The notes under the pieces: model-generated
Told to the model about the DNA's origin: nothing
Seen by the model: the letters and a program-made list of their open reading frames with translations, nothing else
The model's database searches: none
Position numbers and translations under genes: made by a program
Origin: Candidatus Omnitrophota bacterium
GTDB lineage: Bacteria; Omnitrophota; Gorgyraeia; S143-82
Assembly (NCBI GenBank): GCA_015494585.1
Contig: WGAY01000046.1
Location: 1 to 60,325, forward strand
DNA length: 60,325 bases
Reading direction: 5' to 3'
In this document: piece by piece, positions 43,509 to 52,186 of the stretch
Layout of the letters: every line of letters starts with the position of its first letter
Numbering within the stretch: position 1 is the stretch's first letter

Positions 43509-46135
43509 TCAAGTACTACCTCTACAGTTACACGCTTCCTACCTTTTACCATAGTCTCAAATTCCCTACGTCTTATAACCAGCCTGTCAGAACCGCCGGG
43601 TATTCTATTGCTCCCGATCTTTACATAACTTATAACGTACTGACCCCAGTCAAGGCCGTCTTTATTTTTTATCCTTATGCGTGTCTTTTTGCCAAGCAAA
43701 AGACAATCGATCTCAATGGTATCCCCATTATGAAAGAATTCCCTGCTTAATCTGGGTTCAAAGACGATATCTCCCAAATCCGAGGCTACCCCCAATACAT
43801 ACCTGTATATTGTTAGGATATACCAACTGGCCGAGCCAGTAAGATAGGAATACATACCCCGTCCCTCATTATTATAATACTCAGAGAGGCAGGGAAAACT
43901 ACGCGACTTCTCAAAGTCCATAGCCAGCTTATACAGGCTCAGAAGGGCCTTTTCGGCCTCTTTAACCAACCCCTGTCTAAACAAGGCATTGGCATACATC
44001 ACCACCATATGCGAAAATATCGCTCCATTCTCCTTCTCTCCAAAGGCAAAGGCAAAGGCCCTACCCAGTTCAGGATAGATATCCCCAAAATCCGTATTAA
44101 GTCTATAGCCCTTTACCTCTTTGTCGAATAAAAATTTATCAACGGATAAAGATATCTCTTTTGCCAGGGCCTTATCTGCTGTCCCTTTCATCAGTGCAAA
44201 GACCTGACCCGTCAGAGTTGCCCTGACTAGACCATCGTTTACCCCGCAAACCCTGCGCCCGAGATTATCGTAATAACCATTAAATAAACGATGTCCTTCT
44301 ATCTCTATCAGTTCCTTTTTCAACAGATGCTTGCGCATATCCTGTGCCTTTTTCCGCAAGATATCCGCCAATTGCCTCGTATCAACACTCATCTGTTCAC
44401 CAGATACACCCCTTGACTGCACTGCCTCAAAGTAACTACTTAATAGCCTACGCTTCTCAGACACAGAAGAAGGCAGTTCCAAAAGATATGCCATCTCTCG
44501 CAACAAGGCCACCTCTCTGACCTCATCTGATATACGCTCCAGCAACTCGGCTATCTCAAGGAGATTTCCGGCATAAAAGTGGGTAAAGGCAACACTCTCA
44601 CCCCTCTCCCTTGCCATATCCAGACCATCGTTCCAATCGGCATCCTCGAGCAGGATATTGCCATTATCGCCCACATTAAAGACCTGGACCAGATGTTGGA
44701 GAAGGATGTGCTCAAGTATAGTCCCCTTATAAACCTCATTATTAGCCGTCTTAAATACAGTCTCACCGTTCCAATTATAATCATACCTGCGAGCGCGAAA
44801 TATCTGAGCATCTCGAAAATACGTAGCCCTCTCAAAAAGAATCCGCCAGTCCCCTGTTTGATCGATATAAAGCCTTGTGGTCTCCCATGGCCATACTCCA
44901 TGGTCCATCCATACTCGGGTTATTTTATTTCTATCAGCTATGAACTCTCCCTTTCCTTTACCTATAATCGTTGCGTTGGATCCATCTATCCTGACGCCAT
45001 TGAAATTATTCAATATATCCTGGCGAGCCTCTTCGGGATTACGTAAGAGAAGGCCTAATAAATCCTGCCACAGATCACGCCATCCTCGTCCCCCTCGACC
45101 ATAGTCGAAATCAGGGAGAAAAGAACAACCATATATCTTCCTTAAATATGGCTGGATGCCCACCCATACAAGCCAGTTAGAGAAATCAGAATCTGGAAAA
45201 CGGAACCTCAACGTATTGATATAATCTATCCAGATCCTCTTGCTCCGTCTTAAGGCTGCCTCAGGCTTCATCCGTCTAATAAAACGAGAAAACCCCTCCT
45301 CTTCTCCATCCTTCCCAATAAACAAGGCTACTGCAAACTCAACAACATCGCCCTTTTTGAGGGTTACCTCTGGCAATACCAGCCCTGCAACGACCTCTTT
45401 CCCCTGTACATTGCTGTTATTGGCCTTGGCACTCAACAAACCAACTGGATTGAGCATATCCCCACTACCCACGACATCATCATAGCTGGCAAACACCTCC
45501 TTAAGTCGTCTATCAGCGAATGCACAATAAACAACATCATTTATCCTGTGGCCCCTTTCATCAAAGGACATCGTAGGTCTAACAACTAGTCCATTCGAAA
45601 AAAGCCTCACTCTATTTAATAACGAGGTTACGTGCCTATGGTCCCTTATATTATCGGCTGACCTGGCATAGACAGGAGCAACAAAAATAGGATTAAACCC
45701 TAGAGATTTGCGAGCAAGGCTTTTCATCTTTACCCAAAAGATCTGGGCACTTATCCTATAATCGACAAAAGAAGTAACGCTGCCCGTCAGCCCAAGCTCA
45801 ACACTATCAAAGAACACCGTAAACCATCCTACACCTGCTTCAACTCGCAATTTTACAGGCCAGAGATGATTCAGATGGGTAGAAGACTTGCCCACAACAG
45901 AATAAAGTCCCTTGGGAAACCTCAACCAGATATTAACCGAGGTCTTATCGTTGGTAAGATTTATACGAGAGACAGGCGGAAGAAAAAAATGTTCCTGATC
46001 AATCTTTAGATCGCCGTCCAAGAACGGGGTTATACTCGCCATTAACTCCTGATTGCAGAGGGGGAAATATGCATCCCTGACCAGCGGCTCCTCTGCAACA
46101 AACGAACCGTAAGGATCGATAAACCTGCAGTCCAT
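43496..46135 (-). CDS. GH94-family (cellobiose-phosphorylase-like) glycoside phosphorylase
   Basis: An 879-aa protein. The N-terminal third is a beta-sandwich with FFLPPVSRINL; the central alpha-barrel holds GRGGRGWRDLWQDLLGLLLRNPE, WPWETTRLYIDQTGDWRIL and the catalytic-Asp block LEDADWNDGLDMA; the C-terminal region has GRGMYSYLTGSASWYILTIYRYVLGV and a final beta-sandwich (TIEIDCLLLGKKT). This is the GH94 pattern of enzymes that phosphorolyse cellobiose, cellodextrin, chitobiose or cyclic beta-glucan. The substrate cannot be decided; the location between rplY and glmS makes an N-acetylglucosamine-containing substrate attractive, but this is inference. ATG at 46135 has AGGAGA upstream. Confidence 0.85.
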   Translation of the reverse strand: MDCRFIDPYGSFVAEEPLVRDAYFPLCNQELMASITPFLDGDLKIDQEHFFLPPVSRINLTNDKTSVNIWLRFPKGLYSVVGKSSTHLNHLWPVKLRVEAGVGWFTVFFDSVELGLTGSVTSFVDYRISAQIFWVKMKSLARKSLGFNPIFVAPVYARSADNIRDHRHVTSLLNRVRLFSNGLVVRPTMSFDERGHRINDVVYCAFADRRLKEVFASYDDVVGSGDMLNPVGLLSAKANNSNVQGKEVVAGLVLPEVTLKKGDVVEFAVALFIGKDGEEEGFSRFIRRMKPEAALRRSKRIWIDYINTLRFRFPDSDFSNWLVWVGIQPYLRKIYGCSFLPDFDYGRGGRGWRDLWQDLLGLLLRNPEEARQDILNNFNGVRIDGSNATIIGKGKGEFIADRNKITRVWMDHGVWPWETTRLYIDQTGDWRILFERATYFRDAQIFRARRYDYNWNGETVFKTANNEVYKGTILEHILLQHLVQVFNVGDNGNILLEDADWNDGLDMARERGESVAFTHFYAGNLLEIAELLERISDEVREVALLREMAYLLELPSSVSEKRRLLSSYFEAVQSRGVSGEQMSVDTRQLADILRKKAQDMRKHLLKKELIEIEGHRLFNGYYDNLGRRVCGVNDGLVRATLTGQVFALMKGTADKALAKEISLSVDKFLFDKEVKGYRLNTDFGDIYPELGRAFAFAFGEKENGAIFSHMVVMYANALFRQGLVKEAEKALLSLYKLAMDFEKSRSFPCLSEYYNNEGRGMYSYLTGSASWYILTIYRYVLGVASDLGDIVFEPRLSREFFHNGDTIEIDCLLLGKKTRIRIKNKDGLDWGQYVISYVKIGSNRIPGGSDRLVIRRREFETMVKGRKRVTVEVVLECAE

Positions 46136-46182
46136 ACAAATACCTATCTCCTATGTACATTTTATTTTTATCTTATACGGAT

Positions 46183-46839
46183 TTATTCAGATTCCTTCTT
46201 CACACCCTTCTCTATAACCTCTGGTTCCTGAGATTCGGCTTGTTCAGCAGATTCCCCTTCTGCTTGACCACCTCCTGCATATTCGACCAAAAATACAGCA
46301 GTATCGCCTGCCTCTAATATCCGTACCCCCTCTGGCGGTTTTATATCTGAGACATGGACAGAATCCCCTATATCAAGGCCAGAGACATCAACGACTATTG
46401 CATCCGGGATATTAGTAGGCAGACATTCTATATCTATCTCCCAAACCATATGCTCGAGAACCCCGCCCTTCTTCACACCAACCGGCTCACCCTTTGCCTT
46501 CACTGGCACCCTGACATGCACGGCCTCGGTCATAGAAATCTGATGGAAATCCACATGGTTTATCCTATCCATAACCGGATCATGAGATATCTCCTGAATA
46601 ATTACCGTATAGTCTTTATTACCATCTTCGGACTCTATTGTCATATCGATTATCGTATTCTCCCAATGGTGATGATGGAGAAACTTTACGAATTCAGGAT
46701 AAGGAAACATCACAGGAACAGCACCCTCTATATCCTTTCCATAAACTACCCCAGGGATAAAGCCCTCCTCTCTCAATTTATTTAAATACCCCTTTGTCTT
46801 TATAGGTCTTTGTTTTACACTCATCTTAACTCTATCCAT
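46183..46839 (-). CDS. rplY: 50S ribosomal protein bL25, long (CTC) form
   Basis: Binds 5S rRNA; the long form carries an extra C-terminal domain (general stress protein CTC). It is 218 aa. N-terminal L25 core: KTKGYLNKLREEGFIPGVVYG and EISHDPVMDRINHVDFHQI; the C-terminal beta domain follows, with GGVLEHMVWEIDIECLPTNIPDAIVVDVSGLDIGDSVHV, and an acidic tail rich in Glu. ATG at 46839 has a GGAGG site. The glmU-prs-rplY order is a common bacterial arrangement. Confidence 0.95.
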   Translation of the reverse strand: MDRVKMSVKQRPIKTKGYLNKLREEGFIPGVVYGKDIEGAVPVMFPYPEFVKFLHHHHWENTIIDMTIESEDGNKDYTVIIQEISHDPVMDRINHVDFHQISMTEAVHVRVPVKAKGEPVGVKKGGVLEHMVWEIDIECLPTNIPDAIVVDVSGLDIGDSVHVSDIKPPEGVRILEAGDTAVFLVEYAGGGQAEGESAEQAESQEPEVIEKGVKKESE

Positions 46840-46851
46840 TACTATACCTCC

Positions 46852-47790
46852 TTATCTAGCTACTTGATCAAATAGACAACTAATAGAAACCTCCCAGTGA
46901 ATACGCTTTATCGCCTCAGCAAATAGAGGAGCAACCGATATTACCTCTATTTTATCTTCAGGAGCATGGGGAATACTATCGCTTATAAACAGTCGCTTGA
47001 TTTCAGAGTTTGCCAATTTCTTCACAGCATCGCCTGCCAGTACACCATGGGTTATCATCGCATAAATGTCCTTTGCTCCGGCCTTCTTCAGTGCAGCCGC
47101 TGCCTCTATCAAAGATCCCCCAGTGGCGATTATGTCATCTATTATCACAAGATTTCTCCCCTTAACCTCACCCAATATATTCATTGCCTCGGCCTTATCC
47201 GCATCCACCCGCCGTTTATCCACAATCGCAAGCCCTGCACCCATCTTCTTGGCATAGGCCCTTGCCATCTTTATACCACCGACATCCGGCGAAACGATCG
47301 TCAAGTCAGGGATATTCATCTCCTTTAAAAAGCTTATAAACACATTTATTGCGTAAAGATTGTCCACTGGAATATCAAAAAATCCCTGTATCTGGCCGGC
47401 ATGCAAATCCATAGTCAGAACCCTATCCGCACCAGCGACCGTCAACAGATTGGCAACCAATTTGGCAGTAATCGGGACGCGCGGCTGGTCTTTGCGGTCC
47501 TGCCTTGCATACCCGTAATAGGGCATTACCGCTGTTATTCGCTTGGCCGATGCCCTCTTCAAGGCATCTATCATTATAAGTAACTCCATAAGGTTATCAT
47601 TGGTAGGCGGACAGGTGGGCTGTATCACAAAGACATCCTTACCCCTGACGTTTTCATTTATCTTTACCCTTACCTCTCCATCGCTAAATCTGGTAACCAA
47701 AGCATCACCTAGAGGAATACCAAGGTGATTACAGATATCCTCTGCTAGTCGTTTATGGGCATTTCCCGCAAAAACAGACAGCTTATCCAT
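46852..47790 (-). CDS. prs: Ribose-phosphate pyrophosphokinase
   Basis: Makes PRPP from ribose 5-phosphate and ATP for nucleotide, histidine and tryptophan synthesis. It is 312 aa. Motifs: FSDGEVRVKINENVRGKDVFVIQP, YYGYARQDRKDQPR (flexible loop), TMDLHAGQIQGFF, and the PRPP-binding VIIDDIIATGGSLIEAA. Start ATG follows the glmU stop directly (TAGATG) with AGGAG just before it inside glmU. Confidence 0.97.
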   Translation of the reverse strand: MDKLSVFAGNAHKRLAEDICNHLGIPLGDALVTRFSDGEVRVKINENVRGKDVFVIQPTCPPTNDNLMELLIMIDALKRASAKRITAVMPYYGYARQDRKDQPRVPITAKLVANLLTVAGADRVLTMDLHAGQIQGFFDIPVDNLYAINVFISFLKEMNIPDLTIVSPDVGGIKMARAYAKKMGAGLAIVDKRRVDADKAEAMNILGEVKGRNLVIIDDIIATGGSLIEAAAALKKAGAKDIYAMITHGVLAGDAVKKLANSEIKRLFISDSIPHAPEDKIEVISVAPLFAEAIKRIHWEVSISCLFDQVAR

Positions 47791-49059
47791 CTACCTACTC
47801 CTATTTTTAGAGAGACTCCTGGCCGGAACACCTACGACAACATCACCGTTAGCGACATCGTGATGCCTCGTAACCACTGCCCCAGCACCGACCACGGCCC
47901 GATCTCCAACCTTTACTGGCGCAACGAGAATAGCCCCGCTGCCAATAAACGAATGCCTTCCAATCTTCGTCTTATGCTTTTGCCTTCCGTCATAGTTCGC
48001 CGTAATCGTTCCGGCACCTATATTTGTTTCATCTCCAACCGACGTATCTCCCAGATAAGTAAGATGTTTTACATATACACTATTTTTCAAATTAGACCTG
48101 TTTATCTCTACGAAATTCCCAACAATGGAATTGTCACCTATCTGTGTGCCACTCCTCAAATGGGCAAAGGGGCCTATCTGACAACCCTTGCCAATTCTAA
48201 CATCTTTTCTAATCACCGTAAACGGCATAATCTCAGTATCCCTGCCAATTCTGACACCCTCCTCTATCCAGACGGTCTCAGGCATATGGACTGTAACTCC
48301 GGAATCCATATGCGACTCTATAATGCGCATACGAGCAATCTCCTCTGCCAGGGCCAGGTCCTGACGCGAATTTATCCCCAGGGCCTCATCTTCATCTGCC
48401 CAGACCACCGAAAGGCCCATCTGACGATCGTAAAGATAAGAGACAATGTCCGTAAGATAGTACTCGCCTTGTCGATTGTCCTTTCTCAACCCAGCTAAGG
48501 CCTTTTTTAACTTTTCTCTAAACACACAATAGGCACCTGTGTTTATAAACGGTATATCTTGGCCCTGCATATCACTATATTCAACCACCTTCTCGGCCAA
48601 ACCATCCTTATCTACCCACAATCTACCATACGAACCAGGATCTTCAGCAAACGCTCCGAGAATAGCCCCGGTCTTATTCTTGTCCGCAGAAGATATCAAG
48701 GCCTTTATACTCTCTCTCAAGATAAGTGGCATATCCCCGCACAAAACAAGGGTCAAATCTGCCTTTAAGGCCTTCATCGCCGCCTTGACTGCCCCACCCG
48801 TACCATTTAAGACTCGCTGGTGGACAAACTCTGCCTCATATCCATTATATACAACTGCCCTGCGCACCTTATCAGCACCATAGCCAAGGACAATAACAAC
48901 CCTATCCACCAGACCATCTATCGCATCCAGTACCCAGAACAGGGCAGGTTTACCCAGGACAGGATGCAGGACCTTGGGCAGATCAGACTTAATACGCTTA
49001 CCCTTGCCTGCGGCCAGAATCACCGCATCTACAGATGTCTTCTTTCGCCTTTTCCCCAT
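47791..49059 (-). CDS. glmU: Bifunctional UDP-GlcNAc pyrophosphorylase / glucosamine-1-P acetyltransferase
   Basis: Makes UDP-GlcNAc, the precursor of peptidoglycan and lipopolysaccharide. It is 422 aa. N-terminal uridylyltransferase: DAVILAAGKGKRIKSDLPKVLHPVLGK and VLCGDMPLI. The left-handed beta-helix acetyltransferase domain covers about residues 250-415, with DTEIMPFTVIRKDVRIGKGCQIGPF, VGNFVEINRSNLKNSVYVKHLTYLGD and ANYDGRQKHKT. Somewhat shorter than the 455-aa norm. Its own promoter lies at 49120-49147; GlmS, the first enzyme of the pathway, is encoded at the other end of the same group. Confidence 0.95.
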   Translation of the reverse strand: MGKRRKKTSVDAVILAAGKGKRIKSDLPKVLHPVLGKPALFWVLDAIDGLVDRVVIVLGYGADKVRRAVVYNGYEAEFVHQRVLNGTGGAVKAAMKALKADLTLVLCGDMPLILRESIKALISSADKNKTGAILGAFAEDPGSYGRLWVDKDGLAEKVVEYSDMQGQDIPFINTGAYCVFREKLKKALAGLRKDNRQGEYYLTDIVSYLYDRQMGLSVVWADEDEALGINSRQDLALAEEIARMRIIESHMDSGVTVHMPETVWIEEGVRIGRDTEIMPFTVIRKDVRIGKGCQIGPFAHLRSGTQIGDNSIVGNFVEINRSNLKNSVYVKHLTYLGDTSVGDETNIGAGTITANYDGRQKHKTKIGRHSFIGSGAILVAPVKVGDRAVVGAGAVVTRHHDVANGDVVVGVPARSLSKNRSR

Positions 49060-49119
49060 AATTTTAAAATCAATTGCCTACCCACAAACCTACAACAGAC
49101 TGTGGCAAATAAGTTTGCA

Positions 49120-49147
49120 ATTATACTACAAAAATCACGGCTATCAA
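49120..49147 (-). promoter_or_regulatory. Promoter of glmU-prs-rplY and probably the GH94-glmS pair
   Basis: TTGATA (49142-49147), 16-bp spacer and consensus TATAAT (49120-49125) on the minus strand, leaving a leader of about 60 nt before the glmU ATG. The dispersed repeat begins 32 bp further upstream. Confidence 0.65.
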
Positions 49148-49178
49148 ATCAAATAATTAACGATATATCTTTATCCCG

Positions 49179-49549
49179 GATTATGCATTAGAATTCTTTA
49201 CCTTCCAGCGATTGTTAATCAAACATCTCTTTCCTCATCCAAAAATAACTCAAAGCTAAAATCTCAAAGGTCAAATCCACAGCTTAACACCTTAAATCTT
49301 TTTATTCTATCCTTTATTTCTCTTCTCTTCATCGTCAGCTGAGCTGCCAATTCTTGCACTCCGATTTTGCCTCCCTTAACTCCGCTTTCTCTATATCCCA
49401 TGTTAAAAATAGTTTTGAGCTTTAAGTTGTGGTTTTTAGTTTTAACTTTTGAGTTTTTAGTTTAACCACATGGTGAATTCTTATTTTTAGCTTTTCCTAT
49501 TGTCCCACAACGAGTTCCATTATATTGCAAATTCCTAATTTGGGTTAAT
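49179..49549. repeat. Dispersed repeat, copy A (about 371 bp)
   Basis: Near-identical to 55456-55833. It begins with GATTATGCATTA and ends with TTTGGGTTAA. Internally there is a conserved central block (CGTCAGCTGAGCTGCC and onward to CTCCGATTTTGCC) flanked by two imperfect inverted arms, at about 49246-49300 and 49406-49466 (AACTCAAAGCTAAAATCTC against GAGTTTTTAGTTT-type). On the minus strand, 49264-49401 is a 45-codon frame starting ATG and encoding IGVQELAAQL then KRREIKDRIKRFK, resembling a winged-helix-type segment but without ribosome-binding site. No transposase. It lies between murF and glmU. It fits a foldback or MITE-like non-autonomous element. Confidence 0.8.
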
Positions 49550-49552
49550 TTA

Positions 49553-50734
49553 TTAGATAGAACAAAACACATCTATAAGCCCCTTAAAATCCATAGCATT
49601 AGATGCCTTAAAAAATAAATAATGCCTATCCCTTAAAAATTCTAGTATCTCCTCCTCTTTCCTATGCCAATTCTCCAGTAATAGGCCGTCCACAGACTCA
49701 TATTTGGCCGCATCAACCATATGCCTGCCGACAAATACAAAACCTGCCTTTGGGAATAAATATCTGGCGTAAGCAACCACATCCCTATGATAGGAAGCAA
49801 CCCCTTCTCCCAGCTCCAGCATATCTCCCAGGACAATCCCAATATCAGAGGAATAGCTACCATAAAGATTGGAAAACATAGACAGAGAGGCCTTCATCGA
49901 GCCTGGATTTGCATTGTAGGCGTCATCTATTATAACCCTATCTCCCAGCCTTATCGTCTCAAATCGCCTCTTGGGAAAGGAAAATGACTCCCAATCTACA
50001 GCAGAAAAATCCAAGGAAAGATAGGAAAAGAGCGCCTTCAGCATCCCAAACATATCCCTAAGGTGCTCTGCATCATAGGGAAACCCATAAGGAACCGCTG
50101 CCTGCGCAGTGAAGGATATCTTCGGCCTTGAGGCCTCTTTGAACGACCAGAAGAACCTTATCGGCGCGTAACAGACATCCGCATATTTCGCTATAGCAAA
50201 CTTCTCCCTTACCAGGCCATCCATATCCTTCAAGCCCTCAAGGTGTGACGGATATAAACTGGTAATAAAAGCAATGGAAGGCCTTGCTATGTCAGCCAAA
50301 TAGCCAATATCACCTGGCCTATTCGTGCCGAGCTCAAGGATCCAGAAATCCGCTGAAAGGTTCGCTGAAAGGACAGAAAGGGGCAGACCTATCGCATTGT
50401 TAAAGTTTCCCCTGGAGACACCTGCCTCCTTTCCAACTGCAGACAATGCAAAGGAAAGCATAGCCTTAAATGTAGTCTTACCCGCACTGCCAGTAATACC
50501 GATTACCCTGCCTTTGAACTCGGCCCTCTTCTTACTGGCCTCCTGCCCCAGAAAGGCAATCGTATCCTCAACAACGACAATCCTATCATCCCTTTTCCCC
50601 TCATAAGAGCGCGGAACCACGCACATAAGCGCGCCCCTCTTCAGGGCATCCTGGACAAAGTTTACCCCTCCCCTTATTGCTACAAAGGTATCTCCTGGTT
50701 CTATCTGGCGAGAGTCTATCTTGATGGAGCCCAT
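49553..50734 (-). CDS. murF: UDP-N-acetylmuramoyl-tripeptide--D-alanyl-D-alanine ligase, N-terminally short
   Basis: Cytoplasmic Mur ligase adding D-Ala-D-Ala to the stem peptide. It is 393 aa. It begins directly at the family block IDSRQIEPGDTFVAIRGG, so roughly 20 N-terminal residues present in most MurF are absent. Central ATP site: VIGITGSAGKTTFKAMLSFAL, with FNNAIGLPLSVL, ELGTNRPGDIGYLADIARP and the later IDDAYNANPGSMKASLSMF. The start ATG at 50734 follows GAGGA and overlaps murE by 19 nt. The stop is next to the repeat copy A. Confidence 0.92.
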   Translation of the reverse strand: MGSIKIDSRQIEPGDTFVAIRGGVNFVQDALKRGALMCVVPRSYEGKRDDRIVVVEDTIAFLGQEASKKRAEFKGRVIGITGSAGKTTFKAMLSFALSAVGKEAGVSRGNFNNAIGLPLSVLSANLSADFWILELGTNRPGDIGYLADIARPSIAFITSLYPSHLEGLKDMDGLVREKFAIAKYADVCYAPIRFFWSFKEASRPKISFTAQAAVPYGFPYDAEHLRDMFGMLKALFSYLSLDFSAVDWESFSFPKRRFETIRLGDRVIIDDAYNANPGSMKASLSMFSNLYGSYSSDIGIVLGDMLELGEGVASYHRDVVAYARYLFPKAGFVFVGRHMVDAAKYESVDGLLLENWHRKEEEILEFLRDRHYLFFKASNAMDFKGLIDVFCSI

Positions 50735-52149
50735 TCCTCAACTACCCTTTTATCAGAAAAATATATCTTCTCACTGCCGATTATCTGATAGTCCTCGTGT
50801 CCCTTACCTGCAATCACAACCACATCTCCTTCACCCGCCATATCAAGTGCGCTGTATATAGCCCTGTGTCTATCTACCTCTATAACATAGTTGGCCCTCT
50901 CAGAGAAACCAGCTATAATATCGTCTATAATTCTCTCTGGATCTTCCGTCCTGGGATTGTCGCTGGTAACCACGGCAAAGTCAGAAAACATCTCCACTGC
51001 CTCTGCCATAAGCGACCGCTTTGCCCGGTCCCTATCCCCACCTGCCCCAAACACGCATATAATTTTTCTAAACACACCCATCATCCGCAAGGAACCAAGA
51101 AGGTGTTTAAGCCCATCAGGGGTATGTGCATAATCTATCACCACTGTCCTGCCATCCACCTTCAGCACCTCCATCCTGCCAGGTACCCCTGGAAAAGAGG
51201 ACATAAATCCCGCCAGCCTATCTATATCATAGCCAAGCGATGCAACCGACAAGACTGCCTGAACCGCGTTATAGATATTGTGTATCCCTAACATAGGCAG
51301 AAAACACTGATGCCTTTTCTTGTCAAATGAAAAGGCAAAGTTTACCCCATCTTCTCGAAACTCAATATCCGAAACAACACATTCTCCGCCTTCTCCCACA
51401 CCTATGCAATGCACTCTTCGCCTTAGCTGAGCATATAAACTGCGACCATACTCATCATCTACATTTATTATAGCGGCTCCTTCATCCTTTAAATGGGAGA
51501 CAAACAATAATCTCTTTGCCGAGAAATAATCATCCATATCCGCGTGATAATCCAGATGGTCCTGAGAAAGGTTCGTAAATACCGCCCTGTCGAACATAAA
51601 ATCGCCCAGACGCCCTTGGGAAAGTGCATGAGAAGAGACCTCCATCACCAGATGTCTTATCCCCTGCCTCTGTCCTTCTCTTAATAATATAAGAAAATCT
51701 TCAATACCAGGGGTAGTAGTACCAGAGGAGACCTTCCTGCCACCAATGCGGTAATTTATTGTACCTGCTATAATAGAATCAATCCCTAGTCTGGAAAGCA
51801 AAAACTCTATCATATAAGAAACCGTTGTTTTACCATTCGTTCCGGTTATCCCTATAGAGACAAAAGAATCCAGATCCAAGCCATAAAACGAGGAGAACAG
51901 CTCCCAGAACAGGGCCTTGGTATCCTTGACCCGGAACACAGCCACTCCTTCGACGGCACTGGAAAAGCCAAAGCCTTCCTCCACTACTAGGGCCCTTGCC
52001 CCTGCCCTAACAGCATCTTGGATAAAACTATGACCGTCTAAAGAGAACCCTTTTATGGCGACAAAACAATATCCATATCTGATGCGCCTGGAGTCAGAAG
52101 TAACACCTGAGATCCCAAGATCGAGTATATCCTTGATAACAGCATTCAT
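50716..52149 (-). CDS. murE: UDP-MurNAc-L-Ala-D-Glu:meso-diaminopimelate ligase
   Basis: Adds the third stem residue. It is 477 aa. N-terminal TSDSRRIRYGYCFVAIKGFSLDGHSFIQDAV; ATP loop GITGTNGKTTVSYMIEFLL; GTTTPG, YHADMDDYFSAKRLLF, DYAHTPDGLKHLL, and the specificity motif TSDNPRTEDPERII. DNPR indicates meso-diaminopimelate, not lysine, so the wall is probably of A1-gamma type. It overlaps murF and follows rlmD by 37 nt. Confidence 0.95.
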   Translation of the reverse strand: MNAVIKDILDLGISGVTSDSRRIRYGYCFVAIKGFSLDGHSFIQDAVRAGARALVVEEGFGFSSAVEGVAVFRVKDTKALFWELFSSFYGLDLDSFVSIGITGTNGKTTVSYMIEFLLSRLGIDSIIAGTINYRIGGRKVSSGTTTPGIEDFLILLREGQRQGIRHLVMEVSSHALSQGRLGDFMFDRAVFTNLSQDHLDYHADMDDYFSAKRLLFVSHLKDEGAAIINVDDEYGRSLYAQLRRRVHCIGVGEGGECVVSDIEFREDGVNFAFSFDKKRHQCFLPMLGIHNIYNAVQAVLSVASLGYDIDRLAGFMSSFPGVPGRMEVLKVDGRTVVIDYAHTPDGLKHLLGSLRMMGVFRKIICVFGAGGDRDRAKRSLMAEAVEMFSDFAVVTSDNPRTEDPERIIDDIIAGFSERANYVIEVDRHRAIYSALDMAGEGDVVVIAGKGHEDYQIIGSEKIYFSDKRVVEEWAPSR

Positions 52150-52186
52150 AAGCTCTTATCTCTTCAAAAATAGGACATCAAAGGCG

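Noticed and set aside
43509-43560. Possible glmS ribozyme
   Set aside because: The region upstream of glmS is the coding end of the GH94-like gene and shows no ribozyme core.
47755-48498. Plus-strand open frame of 247 codons
   Set aside because: It lies antisense to glmU and shows no family similarity.
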